From Cocos nucifera (lineage: Eukaryota; Streptophyta; Magnoliopsida; Arecales; Arecaceae): DNA of 64,000 bases. Numbering within the stretch: the stretch's first letter is position 1; every line of letters begins with the position of its first letter. Under the pieces are notes generated by a model, which was given only the letters and a program-made list of their open reading frames with translations, was not told the DNA's origin and did no database searches. The stretch lies in contig QRFJ01000055.1 of NCBI GenBank assembly GCA_006176705.1, forward strand, positions 930,001 to 994,000. Direction: 5' to 3'. Both the position numbers and the translations under genes were made by a program. Shown piece after piece: positions 34,151-46,119 of the stretch.

Positions 34151-34668
34151 TGCTCTCGCATGCCAGACATTATTAATTATGTATTAATTTAAATAAAATT
34201 TGCATTGCATGGAATGATAGACCCATCAGTTGATTGTTGTATATTTCTAAGATACTAATACACTTTTTTTATTTTTGTATGCATAAAAGAATTATATACA
34301 TTGATCAATTGATTGTTCACTATGAATAGTTTGAAAAATGCAAGCAATTCTATAGGTCATTATAGTAATCAAACGATATGCTGAGGGTTCAAAAAAAATT
34401 TTGGATAGAAATTTTCTTTTATTCACCCTACATGAGAGAACTAAGAGGAATTGCTGCCAAAAGTTTTTTTGACCCCTGTTGCATATCATATAATTACTAT
34501 AATGGACCAATAGAATTAATACATTTCTTGAATGGAATAGAATCTATCTTTACCTATTAGTTGATGATAGGATGCATTAATTTACTATATAAGCTATTTT
34601 AAATGATAAAATAGTATTTTATAATTATTTTATATTTATTTATATATAAAATTCTTAGATAGTCGGCC
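34151..34668 (+). other. Leader or intron before the CACTA-D transposase
   Basis: No domain recognised. The open frames 34292-34510 (minus) and 34378-34560 (plus) look incidental. Confidence 0.5.
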
Positions 34669-37079
34669 ATGGATCATAGTTGGATGGATCGTCGAGTGTT
34701 GATGGAAAGATTTCTACTGAATATTGGGAGGGTGTAGAGAACTTTTATAATTTTATTTTTGGTAATAAGACACTCTTACAACAAGGTTGGGCTCATTGTC
34801 CTTGTAACAAATGTGGCAATAAAGAAATATTTAATAGAGTTATAATTACTATCCATCTGTATAAGAGTGGATTTATGTCCAACTATAAGCATTGCTACCT
34901 GCATAAAGAGACATGGGAGAAAGTTGCAAAGACTAGAACCAAGCAGAACATGAACACAAATAGAATGGTGGATATGATTATGGATGCGGTTAGTCCTAAA
35001 TTTAACTGGAATGTAGAGAATAATCTAGAAGCTAGCAACGACGATTTCTACCATATGCTGAAAGATGCTGATGATCCACTATGACCGAAATATGAAGCAC
35101 ATACTATACTATCGACTATGTTAGAATTATTGAACTTGAAGATCGAGTTTAATATGACAATCAATTACTATGATAGGATAATAATAATAAAATAAAATGC
35201 TTTCGAAGGATGAGAAGCTTGTTGAGAGATTCTATGCTTTGAAAAAAATGATGAAAGGGTTAGGCATGGGATATGAGAAAATTGATGTATGCCATAATGG
35301 TTGCATGCTTTTCAATAAAGAAAACCAATAGAAGAGCTCATGCAGCATATATGGTGCAAGCCGATTTAAGCCGAGGCAAGAGGATAGAAATTAGAAGGAT
35401 ATACCATACAAGATTCTTTGATACCTTCCTCTCACTCCTAGACTTCAAAGGCTCTACTTGTTCAAGAGTACTACCGGGCAGATGAGATAACATAAAAAAA
35501 GATCACACAAGCATCCTGATATGATGTGTCATCCATCGGACAATGAGACATGGAAGCAATTTAATGCTTGCCATCCTTTATTTGCTCAAAAATCATGCAA
35601 GGTCCGACTGGATCTATCAACTGATGGCTTTATACCATTCGATCATGCAGCAGCCTCTTATTCATGTTGGCCAGTCTTTATTACTCCATATAATCTACAA
35701 CTTGGGATGTGCATGAAAAAACATAACATCTTTCTTACATTACTCATTTCTAGTCTATGACATCCTAGTAGAAGCATTGATGTATATCTAAGGCCTCTTG
35801 TTGATGAGCTGAAGTTGTTATGGTCCGATGGTATTCATACTTTTGATGCTTCAAAGAAGCAAAATTTTATAATGAAGGCTACATTGATGTAGACCATTAG
35901 CGATTTTTCTATTTATGGGATGCTATCAGGATGGAGCATAGAAAGCTAGCTTGTCCCTATTGTATGGAGAATACAAAATTATTTCAGCTTGAGCATGGTC
36001 GTAAGCCCTGCTGGTTCGATTGTCATCATCAATTTTTTTGTGAGTATCATTCTTTTCAAAAGTAGTGTGATAGTTTCAAAAGGAATAAGATAGAGAAGGA
36101 CCATGCACTCCAGTAACTTAATGGTATGGAAGTATTTCAGAGGATATCCCAATTGGATGAAGTCCCGTTTGGCATTAAATTTGACAAGCAGAAGCCTCGG
36201 GGGTTCGATAGAACTCATAACTAGGTGAAGCAAAGTATCTTTTGAAAATTACCGTACTGGTCCACTAATTTAATCTATCATAACCTTGACGTCATGCATA
36301 TTGAGAAGAATGTATTTGATAATATTTTCTATACTATTATGGATGTCAAGGGTAAGATGAAGGACAATCCCAAGGCTCAAGTAGATATGAAGAATATATG
36401 CAAGTGTCCTCTATTAAAACTGATTGAGATGTTATCTAAAAAATTTTTAAAGCTAAAAGCATATTATACCTTAACAAAGGAGCAATTGAAGGATATTTAT
36501 GAATGATGTAAAAGTCTTAAATTCCCAAATGGTTATGCAAGTAATCTAGCTAGATGCATTAATGTTAAAGATTGCAGATTCTATAGGCTAAAGAGTCATG
36601 ATTACCATGTATTCATGCAATGATTACTCCCATTGGCTTGGCATGGTCTCCTTCCCAACTCCATACGAAGTTCTTTGACCGAGCTTAGCCTTCTCTTTAG
36701 AGATATTTATGCTACTGAGCTATCCACTGACCATATATCCACTCTTAAGGCTAGCAGTGCAGAGACCATATGCAAGTTGGAGAAGATATTCCCTCCTAGC
36801 TTCTTTGACTCCATGGAACATCTTGTGATTCATCTGGCATATGAAGCTAGGGTGGGAGGTCCAGTGTAGTATAGGTAGATGTATCTATTTGAAAGATATA
36901 TGCATAGTCTTAAGAAGAAAGTAAAAAATAAGATCCGAGTCGAAGGTTCTATTGTGGAGGCTTGCATAATAAAAAAGATTTCAAATTTTAGCCAACACTA
37001 CTTTAATCCCAGTGTGTAAACCAAGCTGACTTAAGTGGATCAAAATGATGACAGTGGTGCTGAGAGATCAGAACGGGAG
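34669..37079 (+). pseudogene. CACTA-D transposase (TNP2 and DUF4218 regions), first part, broken
   Basis: Starts MDHSWM at 34669, the typical N-terminus of plant En/Spm transposases. After a frameshift it reads STEYWEGVENF, CPCNKCGN and HLYKSGFM (to 35084). The TNP2 region follows in pieces: MGYEKIDVCHNGCMLF (about 35268), MCHPSDNETWKQF (35524), VRLDLSTDGFIPF, WPVFITPYNL, SLFLRPL-like and SKKQNF (to about 35890). Then HNLDVMHIEKNVFDNIFYTI (about 36278-36340). DUF4218 reads RLLPLAWHGLLP, FFRDIYA-like sequence, ICKLEKIFPPSFFDSMEHLV and HLAYEARVGGPV (36525-36870). Multiple stops. The chromovirus starts at 37080 and the frame resumes at 44549. Confidence 0.9.
37075..37079. repeat. Target duplication GGGAG, left copy (chromovirus)
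   Basis: GGGAG here against AGGAG at 44544-44548, one transition apart. The transposase frame resumes in phase on the far side when one copy is counted. Confidence 0.75.
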
Positions 37080-38046
37080 TGGTGCGGATACTAGTTCTTA
37101 AGCCACCATCTGGCTTGACTAAGCCAGATCTAACTGCATCATCACTCGAGTTGGAGCCTTGATAGATCCCTGATGCTGCCTAAGGGAGAGTCTCAATTCT
37201 CTAGCCTACGCCATGAAGAAGTCCTAAAAGGTCAACCTAAAGAATCTACATGGCAACTATTGATTGATATGAGACACGGTCCAAGTTTATCACAAGATGG
37301 CACCACCTATAGGATTAGCTTGTTAGAATTTGATTTATTTTAAACTGTTAGTATTTGAATTGTTTTAGACTCTTATTATTTTATTTATAAATATCTTGTA
37401 TTATAACTCTTAATAGAATGAATGAATGAATGAAAAAAAATAAAGCTGTTACTTTTCTTCTCCAATCTAGAGATGCTCTTCCTCCTCTTGGTTTCTTCCT
37501 CTCTTCTTCTCTTCTTCTTAGTTTTTTCTCTCTGTACCTGAACTCATCCCTACGCCAAGATCAAAACCACCATCCCTCCACATGCCATCCACTATCCGAG
37601 ATATCAATTTGGTGTAATGCTTGAAGGTACCTTGATTCTGAATTGGTGGAGTTCTTCCATGGACTGGGATCGCAGCCGCCTACAACAACCTAACTTCTCT
37701 AAGATCGAATCGAGCCATCATCTGAGCGGATTCTTCACAAATCTATTGAGGAGATCATTATTGTTGGTAAGTAAAATTTTTTTTCTTGAATTTTTTTAGA
37801 TCTGAATCTAAATTGTAAAGCCTAATCAAGGAGATTTTTCAATCACCTTCGATCCTACATTCTTAAAAATTTGAAAGGGACGGCTGTACATGCTAGGAAG
37901 ATCTACTTACTTTAATCAATACTTTTCTTCCATAAAAGTTTAGATCTTATTAGATTTGCTTCTGTTTATCATTTGAATTGCTAAAAATAAATAAAAAAAT
38001 ATAAAAAAATTAGTTGCATCATCATCTGCATATCCATCCTGCATCA
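37080..38046 (+). repeat. Chromovirus 5' LTR
   Basis: 967 bases. A TTTATAAATAT stretch near 37384 is a possible TATA box; it is followed by a GAATGAATGAATGAAT run and AATAAAG. The open frames 37430-37624 and 37617-37799 recur partly in the 3' LTR (43922-44119) and are not genes. Confidence 0.9.
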
Positions 38047-38050
38047 GATT

Positions 38051-38062
38051 TAGTATCAGAGC
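38051..38062 (+). other. Chromovirus primer-binding site (tRNA-iMet)
   Basis: TAGTATCAGAGC, one mismatch from TGGTATCAGAGC, four bases after the LTR end. Confidence 0.85.
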
Positions 38063-38936
38063 ACTAGGTTTTGATTAGATTTTGCATTCTGCACTATTTT
38101 TTGTTTCACGCAGCAGTCCTTAAAAATTTTATTTTTAATCATATAAAAATTAAAAAATATAATTTTTATTATTTTGGAAACCTTATTTGATAAGAAATCT
38201 GCTCCTAAAATTTTTTTTCAAAATTCTATTGTTTTATTTTTCGAAACTACCTGAAACCCCTATTGTTTGCTTATAGGATTTTGTTCTGTATAGGCAGAAG
38301 AACAAAATTCATAATTTATTATATAAGAACTCAAAAATTATAAAATTATTTTGCTAGAAACTAGATTCATAGGGATTCAAATCCTAATTATTTGATCCTA
38401 GGCTAAGATTAATATCATTTATGAATTTGATCCATAAATCTAAACTTATTATGCTGAAATTTTGGTTGTGCTGCATTGCATTGTTCATAACTTAATTAAG
38501 GGCATATCCATTATTGTAAGATAAGGTGGGGATTTCATCATCCTTTCTTAGTCCACAAACCATCAACTTATATTTTAGAACCTAAACTTTAATTTAAAAC
38601 TAATTAGACATCAGTCCTAAGATTCAACTGAGTTAGTTTATGTGATTCATTGAGACTTATTATGAGTCAAGTCTGCAATCCACTCTCAAAACCAGTGTCT
38701 AAGACTAGCGGTAAAGAGGCAAATGATGAAGCTAGCTCATGGTTCTCTAATTAGGTTCTTACGAGAGCAAGCGGAGCCTCCCACGACTACACCCCTTATC
38801 TGGTTGGTTGATAGAATTGGATAGTAGATTTAGTTCGTGCTTTGTTCGATTCGTTGCGCATTGAACTTTAGGTCTAGGCAACCATTAGATTTATTATATT
38901 GCATGCATACCCGAGCTGAAACTGAGTACCCATCCA
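38063..38936 (+). other. Chromovirus leader
   Basis: No protein recognised between the primer site and the start of gag. Confidence 0.6.
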
Positions 38937-39985
38937 TGTTGGATCAACCAAGTCCAAGCAGTAATCCTATGATGGAGGCCATTCTAGAGAGACTAGACAA
39001 CTTGACCCATCTGATGCAGAATTATGGCTAAAGAATAGGAGACTTAGAGGATGCTCAAAGGAATCAAACTGTAGAATTAAACTCAGAGATCCTGCTAGTG
39101 CCTTTAGTCCAGACTAAGCAGACCCCACTAGTGCCTTTAAGGTTAGGTCTATAAGTAGGTCAATGTCTAGAAGGTCGACCTCAGCATGAACCTATTGACC
39201 TAGATGATCGAATAGTAAGGAGTGTAAAAATTGATGCACCTAGCTTTGATGGGCATTTAGATCCAAAAGAATATTTAGACTGAAAAGCGGGTATGGACCA
39301 CTTTTTTGAGTGGTACGATATGACTGAAGATAGGAAGATTCGGTATGCTAAGATGAAATTGTTAGGTCAAGCCAAGCTGTATTGGCATAATGTTCAAATC
39401 TTGATTGAACACCATAGGCATGAACTTGTAGAGACTTGGATAGAGATAAAGGAGAAACTGCAAGAGAATTATCTATCTGTGTCTTATAAGTAGTGACTGA
39501 TGGACCAGTGGCAACGACTAACTTAAGGTAATCGACCCGTATCAGAATATATAGCCAAATTCGATGAATTTCAGATGCGGTGTGGTATTAACGAGGATAG
39601 ACTTGTGACCCTTTCTAGATTTAGAGCCAGGTTACGTGAGGAACTACAGTGTGAGCTTTATTTGCATAAAGTTATGACTCTAGATCATGCTTACCAGATA
39701 GCCCAAGATGCTAAGAGGTACCATCATCCAATAGTTTGAAGGATCAAGCCTGTTCGATCAATATCCTCAGGACCTAGACCAGGACCAAGTCAGACCCCTA
39801 CTCGGAGATCCCAAAATCCAACCCCTAATCCACCGACAAGAAAAGAAGAAAAGGATAAGAGTATTTTAGGAGAGGGATCGAGAGTCATGAGGTGCTTTAG
39901 ATGTCAAGGATTTGGTCATGTAGCAGCTCAGTGCCCTACCTGCGCCCTTTTTATTGATGAGCCCGATCCTGAGACTGACTAGCCT
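38937..39985 (+). pseudogene. Chromovirus gag (broken)
   Basis: Starts near MLDQPSPSSNPMMEAILERL. The Retrotrans_gag region reads APSFDGHLDPKEYLD and HFFEWYDMTEDRKIRYAKMK (39240-39493), followed after stops by SEYIAKFDEFQMRCGINED. The zinc knuckle CFRCQGFGHVAAQC at 39893-39934 is a perfect CX2CX4HX4C. Several in-frame stops. Confidence 0.88.
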
Positions 39986-40149
39986 GAGGTAATAGAATCT
40001 AAAGAGGAGAAAGTATACGAACCAGACTTAGATTTGATCGAAGAATTTGAGAAAGCTTAACAGACCTTAGGACTAGTGAGACTAGAGCTTGAAAAGAGTT
40101 TGAGAGTTGTCAGTGTGTCTTAGCTCAATTCAAGGAGAGTGAGGATAAG

Positions 40150-40458
40150 AGAAGGACAGCTATCTTTCATACCTATATTAGGTATCAAGATAAGCCCTGC
40201 AAAGTTATCTTAGATAGTAAAAGTTGCATCAATGTAATTTCTTCTGATGTCGTGTCCCGACTAGGATTAATCCCTATGGAACACCCGACTTCATATAAGG
40301 TCTCGTGGGTGGCTATATCATCCATCCCTATTATACAAAGATGTTTGGTCCCCATTCAGTTTAGTTCGTATGAAGATAAAGTATGGTACGATGTGCTACC
40401 AATGAAAGTTAGCAACATCATTTTAGGGAGGCCATGGCTATTTGACCATGATGTGTGA
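40150..40458 (+). pseudogene. Chromovirus aspartic protease (broken)
   Basis: The reading VILDSKSCINVISSDV at about 40204 corresponds to the active-site D-(S/T)-G motif, but the Gly is Lys here (DSK, 40213-40221). VSNIILGRPWL (about 40408) is the conserved C-terminal ILGRPWL motif. An upstream stop separates it from gag. Confidence 0.85.
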
Positions 40459-40589
40459 TATTATTTGGTAAGTTAAACTCATGTAGCTTTAGAGATAAGG
40501 GTAAGAAAATCACTATTAAAGCTATCTAACCAAAGATTATACCCAAAAAGGCACCCAAAGGATCCAAAGAGAGTAGTGGAAAGAAGAGC

Positions 40590-41550
40590 TTACATTTGAT
40601 TAGTGCCCGAGACCAGAAAAAGGAGATCGAGCATGGAACACCTATTTGGGCATTAACCTATAAACAGTCCCGTAAGAAACCCCAAATCGAATACCCACTA
40701 AAAGTAGGGACAATTTTAGAAGAATTTAAGGATGTCTTTCTTGAAGAGCTATTCGAGCAACTATCATCCATGCGAGACATCCAACATGCGATTGACTTAG
40801 TCCCTGGATCCACCTTACCGAACTTGCCCCACTATAGGTTGAATCCGATTGAGCACATCGAGTTACAAAGGCAAGTTAAGAAACTACTAGATAGAAGATT
40901 CATTAGGAAAAGTTTGAGCCCATATGCTGTGCCTGTATTATTGATGCCTAAGAAAGATGGATCATGGAGGATGTGTATAGATAGTAGGGCAATCAACAAA
41001 ATCATTATCAAATATAGATTTTTCATACCCTGGTTGGATGATATGTTAGATACAATGGCAGGTTCCACCATATTTTCTAAGATTGACCTTAAGAGTGGCT
41101 ACCATCAAGTTAGAATTAGACTAGGAGACGAATGGAAGACCACCTTCAAAATGAAGGATGGTTTATATGAGTGGTTAGTCATGCCATTTGGCTTATCCAA
41201 CGCATCTAGTACTTTCATGAGGATTATGACTCAGGTATTGCGATCCTTTATTGGATTATTCATGATTGTGTACTTCGATGATATCCTCATCTTTAGTCGA
41301 ACAAGAGAGGACCATCTTAATCATTTACGATAAGAGAGGACCATCTTAATCATTTATATGCGAATCTTAAAAAATGTGGTTTCTTGACCAATAGGGTTGT
41401 ATTCTTATGATTTATTGTAATATCTGAGGGAATAACTATGGAGCTCAAAAAGATTTGAGCTATATTAGAGTGGTCAGTACCTAAGAGTAATCATGATGTT
41501 CGAAGTTTTCATGGTTTAGCCATCTTTTACCATCGATTTATTAAAGGATT
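40590..41550 (+). pseudogene. Chromovirus reverse transcriptase (broken by a 29-bp duplication)
   Basis: Open from 40596 to 41333. Conserved RT blocks are: LPNLPHYRLNPIE, VLLMPKKDGSWRMCIDSRAI, FSKIDLKSGYHQVRI, LVMPFGLSNA, and the catalytic box YFDDILIFS at about 41272. The frame is then broken by a 29-base tandem duplication (41304-41332 / 41333-41361) that creates a stop. Later RT sequence continues shifted, with a GFLTNRVVF-like stretch. It is the least damaged gene of this element. Confidence 0.92.
41304..41361 (+). repeat. 29-bp tandem duplication in chromovirus RT
   Basis: AGAGAGGACCATCTTAATCA starts at 41304 and again at 41333. Twenty-nine is not a multiple of three, so the duplication shifts the frame. 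Confidence 0.9.
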
Positions 41551-41560
41551 CAGTTCAATT

Positions 41561-42040
41561 ATGATTCCTATCATAGACTGTATCCATAAGAGAGTATTTG
41601 AGTGGACAAAATTGACTGATAGAGCTTTTCAAAAGATTAAAGATAAAATGACTCAAACTCCTATCCTACGACTATCTGAATTTAATAAAGTTTTTGAGAT
41701 TGAATGTGATGCATTAGGCGCAGGAATAGGAGGAGTTTTGATTCAAGAGCACCATCCTATCGCATACTTTAGTAAGAAATTGAATGAGGCTAAACAAAAA
41801 TATTCTATATATGATAAAAAATTTTATGCGATAGTACAAACTTTGAGGTTTTGGAAGCATTACCTATTGCCTTTCGAGTTCATCTTGTACTTGAATCATG
41901 AAGCCCTTAGGTTTTTAAATTCACAAAAGAAACTAAACCATAAACATGCCAAGTGGGTTGAATTTCTTCAATCCTATACATTTATACTGAAACATAGGGC
42001 TGGATCTGCAAATTAAGTTGCAGATACTCTAAGTCATAGA
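41561..42040 (+). pseudogene. Chromovirus RNase H
   Basis: Reads FQKIKDKMTQTPILRL, then FEIECDALGAGIGGVLIQ, PIAYFSKKLNEAKQKYSIYD and WKHYLLPFEFILYLNHEALRF. The first Asp (ECDA) and the later ..NHEAL motif are present (a typical second motif is TDH). The open stretch runs to 42016. Confidence 0.9.
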
Positions 42041-42199
42041 GTCTTTCTTTTGTCTGCCATTAGTGTTAAAGTTGTGGAATTTGAAAAGTTAAAGAAAAAT
42101 TATTTTGACTGTCCTAACTTTAAAGAGATTTATGCTATCCTACAATAAGGACTGTCTAGAAACATTAGTGAGTATGTTTTTCAAGATGGATTCTTGTTT

Positions 42200-43060
42200 A
42201 CAAATAATAGACTGTGTATCCTACGGACATCCATAAGAGATTTTTTAGTGTGGAAATTACACGTGGAAGGGCTGACTGGACATTTTAGATGGAATAAGAT
42301 AATTAAAGTTGTGGAAAATCAGTTCTACTAGCCCAGTTTGAAGAGAGATATTGTGAGAATCATAGTCTAGTATCGTACGTGTACCGTAGCAAAATATCCT
42401 AAATAAAATACTAGTCTGTATATGCCATTGCCTATCTCCGATCGTCCATGGCAAGATGTTAGTATTGACTTTGTCCTAGGCTTGCCCCGAACCATCTGTA
42501 AGAACGACTTTATTTATGTTGTAGTAGATAGATTTTTGAAAATGGCCCACTTTTTATCATGTCCTAAAGCTTTAGATGCATCCAGAGTAGCTCGCTTATA
42601 CTTTGATGAGGTTGTGAGATTGCAGAGTCTACCTAAGTCCATTGTTTCAGATCGTGATGTCAGATTCTTGAGTTATTTCTAAAAAACTTTAGGGCATTTG
42701 CTAGGAATGAAACTTAATTTCTTATCTACATATCATCCACAAACTGATGGCTAGACTAAAGTAGTTAACAGGAGTTTAGGCAACCTTCTTAGAAGTTTAG
42801 TAGGAGAACATGTCAGTAATTGGGATTTAATCCTATCCCGAACCAAATTTGCTTATAATGATTTTGTCAATAGATCTATTGATAAGACACCATTTGAAGT
42901 TGTATATGGTTATTGTCCCCATAAACTAGTGGACTTAATTCCATTACCATGGCATGCTAGATTATCAAAAGATGCAGAATCATTTGCATAACATCTTAAG
43001 GATCTACATGAACACATTAAAAATAAAATTAATGTTAGCAATCAAATGTATAAGCAGCTT
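42200..43060 (+). pseudogene. Chromovirus integrase core (broken)
   Basis: The decayed zinc-binding region (HVEGLTGHF; CTVAKYPK-like, with Cys and His partly lost) is followed by WQDVSIDFVLGLP (first catalytic Asp), VVVDRFLKMAHF, SIVSDRDVRF (second Asp), and further on STYHPQTDG and VNRSLGNLLRSL, then FAYNDFVNRS. Stops at several points, for example after FLSYF (42682) and after HPQTDG. Confidence 0.9.
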
Positions 43061-43545
43061 GCAAATTCACATCGTAGATCTTATAACTTTACTAAGGGAG
43101 ACTATGTCATGATTCGAGTAAAACCAGAATGATTTTCATTAGGAACCATCAAGAAACTCCATGCACATGGAGCTGGACCTTTTAAGATCTTAAAGAAACT
43201 AGGATTGAATGCCTATGTTGTAGATTTACCATCTAATTATGGAATAAGCTTAAAATTCAATGTATCAGATCTAATAAAATATAAGAAGCCAATAACAATA
43301 CCCAGTGATCCATTTGAGCCTGATCCTTTTCTTGAGAGTGAACCCTACCCTAAGTGTCCACCATCCACTATTCCAAGAAAACATGATCTTATCGATAAGA
43401 TTTTAGATGAGCAGGTTGTGTCTACTAGAAGGCGTGGATATCAGTGATATCTAGTCCGATGGCAAGGTCGACCTGAATTCGAGAATACATGGATCACCTG
43501 GGAGAAGTTGCAATGGATAGATCTAGATCAACTTGAATAATTCTA
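43061..43545 (+). pseudogene. Chromovirus integrase C-terminus with chromodomain (broken)
   Basis: Reads HAHGAGPFKILKKLGLNAYV, then FNVSDLIKY, KILDEQVVSTRRRGYQ, a stop at 43447, and YLVRWQGRPEFENTWI (43448-43495). YLV.W.G....TW is the chromodomain signature. In functional chromoviruses it recognises methylated histone H3 and directs insertion to heterochromatin. Confidence 0.88.
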
Positions 43546-43591
43546 GAGCCATAGTGGATCGTACTCATCAGAGCCGAGTTTTTTCCATCCC

Positions 43592-43599
43592 AGGGGAAT
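43592..43599 (+). other. Chromovirus polypurine tract
   Basis: AGGGGAAT directly left of the 3' LTR start TGGTGTG. Confidence 0.6.
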
Positions 43600-44543
43600 T
43601 GGTGTGAACACTAGTTCGCAAGCTGCCATCTGGCTTAACTAAGCCAGATCTAACTGCAATATCACTGGAGTTGGAGGCTTGATAGACCCCTGATGTCGCC
43701 TAAAGGAGAGTCTCAAGTCCTAAAAGATCAGCCTAAAGAATCCACATGGCAACTGTTGATTGGTGCGAGACGTGGTCCAAGTTTATCACAAGATGGCATC
43801 ACCTACAGGATTAGCTTGTTAGAATTTGATTTATTTTAAACTATTAGTATTTGAATTATTTTAAACTCTTATTATTTTATCTATAAATATCTTGTATTAG
43901 AACTCTTAATGGAGTGAATGAATGAATAAAAAAAATAAAGCTGTTGCTTTTCTTCTCCAATCTAGAGATCCTCTTTCCCCTCTTAGTTTCTTCCTCTCTT
44001 CTTCTCTTCTTCTTAGTTTTTTCTCTCTACACCTGAACTCATCCCTACACCAAGATCAAAACCACCACCCCTTCACATGCCATTCACTATCTGAGATATC
44101 GATTCGAAGTAACACTTAAAGATGCCTTGATTCTGAATTCGTGAAATTCTTTCAAGGATTGGGATCGGAACCACCTACAACAACCTAACTTCTTTAAGAT
44201 CAAATCGAGCGATCATCTAAGCGGATTCTTCATAGATCTATTGAGGAGATCATTATTATTGGTAAGTAAAATTTATTTTCTTGAATTTTTGTAGATCTGA
44301 ATCTGAATTGTGAAGTCTAATCAAGAAGGAGATTTCTCAATCGCCTTCGATTCTACATTCTTAAAAATTTGAAAGGGATAGCTATACATGCTAGGAAGAT
44401 CTACTTGCTTTAATCAATACTTTTCTTCCTTGAAAGTTTAGATCTTACTAGATTTGCTTCTATTTATCATTTTGATTACTAAAAATAAATAAATAAATAT
44501 AAAAAATTAGTTGTGTCTTCATCCGCATATCCATCCTGCATCA
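43600..44543 (+). repeat. Chromovirus 3' LTR
   Basis: 944 bases, aligned throughout with the 5' LTR apart from small gaps, for example a block after GAGAGTCTCAA that is present only in the 5' copy. Ends CATCCTGCATCA. Confidence 0.9.
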
Positions 44544-44548
44544 AGGAG
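44544..44548. repeat. Target duplication AGGAG, right copy (chromovirus)
   Basis: Pairs with GGGAG at 37075-37079. Confidence 0.75.
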
Positions 44549-45603
44549 GTCTCTATATTTGCCTATCCCACTCGAGAATTTGGGCTCAAGGTTTGTTGGA
44601 TTTTCTCCAATATTGAACTTCAACAGGCAGAGATATATATTTTCCTAAACTGCGTGGAGGTCGACCCATATGTCCTATAAGTGTCCATCACAATCTCATC
44701 TCTTTAATCACTTATTTTAGTATACTTATCTTATGCATGTTTAGGCAATATGATGAGATGCTAAAAGAAGAAAATTTGAGCATAACTGATGAAGAAGTAT
44801 CAAAATAGTGCTCAGAGAACTTTGTATGTTGGTTCTGTCAATTGGTCATTCAAAGTAGCAAGTCCATACTAAGGAAGCTGAGACCATTAGGTTATGGGCC
44901 TGAAGAATATGTGACATGCTATAGTAGCTGTAACATAAATGGTTTCAAATTTCACACTTAGTAATATGAAAATCATAAAAGCACAATGAACAGTGGTGTA
45001 TAAATAAAAGATAGGTGGTAGAAAGATAAGCTGAAGAGTGACTACTATGGAATTCTTGAAGAAGTGATTAAGATAAGTTACATTGAAGGTAATAGTGTCA
45101 TTCTATTTAAGTTCCAATGGATCGATACTGACAATGGTATGAAGGTTGATCCACGGCATGGGCTTATTGAGATCAAACATGGATCAAAAGCTTATGTCAA
45201 CGATTTATTTGTACTAATTGTACAAGCTGCTCAAGTGTATTATACTCCTTTTCCAGCAAGAAAAAGAGGAAGGAAAGATTGGTGAGCTATATACAAAATT
45301 AAGTCTCAAGCCATTCATTATGCGCTCGAAGAAGAAGAAGAGCCTCAATTATCAAAATGCTTTTAAGAGGATGAAATAGTAGGAGTTCATAAATTCTTTG
45401 ATGATGTGGAATTGGATGATCCAGGAATACTCCTATGTGAAAATAGCCAACATAAGGAGGTAGATCCAACTGAGATTGTTTTAAAAGATAATCCTCCCCA
45501 AGAAGAGGAAGAAGAGAAAGAAGAAGAGGAAGAAGAGAAAGAGGTGGAAGAAGAGAAAGAATCGAAAGAAGATTTCAAAAGATATCGAACATCTAAAAAT
45601 TAA
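44549..45603 (+). pseudogene. CACTA-D transposase, C-terminal part (DUF4216 and acidic tail), broken
   Basis: Resumes VSIFAYPTREFGLKV right after the chromovirus. NIELQQAEIYIFLNC comes next. After a break (44640-44740) it reads QYDEMLKEENLSITDEEV, then LRPLGYGPEEYVTCY and NGFKFHT. DUF4216 reads YYGILEEVIKISYIEGN, VILFKFQWIDT, ANDLF-like sequence and QAAQVYYTPFPARKRGRKDW (45040-45285). The tail (45406-45603) is very rich in Glu/Lys (about 45505-45560). Order and content match the C-terminal half of plant TNP2-type transposases. The last open stretch ends at 45603. Confidence 0.88.
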
Positions 45604-45742
45604 GATCGATGAGTAGTGCTAAGTATATAATTTTTGGATTATTTTAATTACATGTCTTGCATCATTTTAAACCTTGCATTGCTATCCAAAATTATTTAAT
45701 TAATTTAATGAATCTACTTATTTTTATTTTTAGAGAGAAATA
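45604..45742 (+). other. CACTA-D sequence after the transposase
   Basis: Short AT-rich stretch between the transposase stop and the SIRE-3 LTR. No subterminal repeats are visible. Confidence 0.5.
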
Positions 45743-45834
45743 TGTTGCTCCAAGAATTGATTTTGATGATTACAAAATATTTGAGGGCATTACTAATGAT
45801 TTTGGGTTGGAAAAAAATTTATTATATTTCAGGA

Positions 45835-46115
45835 GCAAAATCATAAATTTTATAAAATTAGAGAAAATATATTTTGAAAGTCTCAATAATAAGTCTAAAA
45901 GATTTTTGATCTATTGGAGGGAGTTTTATAAATTTTGGATGCATAATTTGGAAGAAAATCAGGAAGAAAGATGACGAGAGGCAAAATTATAAATTTTATA
46001 AAATTAAAAAAATCTATTTTAGAAGTCTCAAGAATAAGTCTAGAAGATTTTTAATCTATTGAAGGTAGTTTCATAATTTTTGGATGTATATTTTGAGAGA
46101 AAATCAAGTTTTAAG
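45835..46115 (+). repeat. 146-bp tandem duplication in SIRE-3 LTR
   Basis: GCAAAATCATAAATTTTATA at 45835 is repeated as GCAAAATTATAAATTTTATA at 45981. The units stay alignable to about 46115. Confidence 0.85.
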
Positions 46116-46119
46116 AAAA

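Larger units (their letters stand above)
37080..44543 (+). mobile_element. Ty3/gypsy chromovirus inserted in the CACTA-D transposase
   Basis: LTRs 37080-38046 and 43600-44543, both starting TGGTG and ending CATCCTGCATCA; a tRNA-iMet primer site; gag with zinc knuckle; protease; RT; RNase H; integrase; C-terminal chromodomain; and a purine tract. Protease-RT-RNase H-integrase order defines Ty3/gypsy, and the chromodomain defines a chromovirus. All genes are present but each has stops or frameshifts. The sublineage is not assigned. Confidence 0.92.
30896..45742 (+). mobile_element. CACTA-D, transposase-bearing CACTA (En/Spm) element, right end not in window
   Basis: Starts CACTATAAGAAAAATGG at 30896. 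In order: subterminal TTAGCGACGG repeats, a ~180-bp tandem array, more subterminal repeats, a GC-rich 72-bp array, a block shared with CACTA-B, and a decayed TNP2/DUF4218/DUF4216 transposase to 45603. The chromovirus (37080-44543) splits the transposase. SIRE-3 begins at 45743, inside or at the edge of this element, so the right terminus may lie beyond the window. Confidence 0.85.

Noticed and set aside
45387..45578. Ser-rich minus-strand frame
   Set aside because: It is the antisense shadow of the Glu/Lys-rich tail of the CACTA-D transposase.
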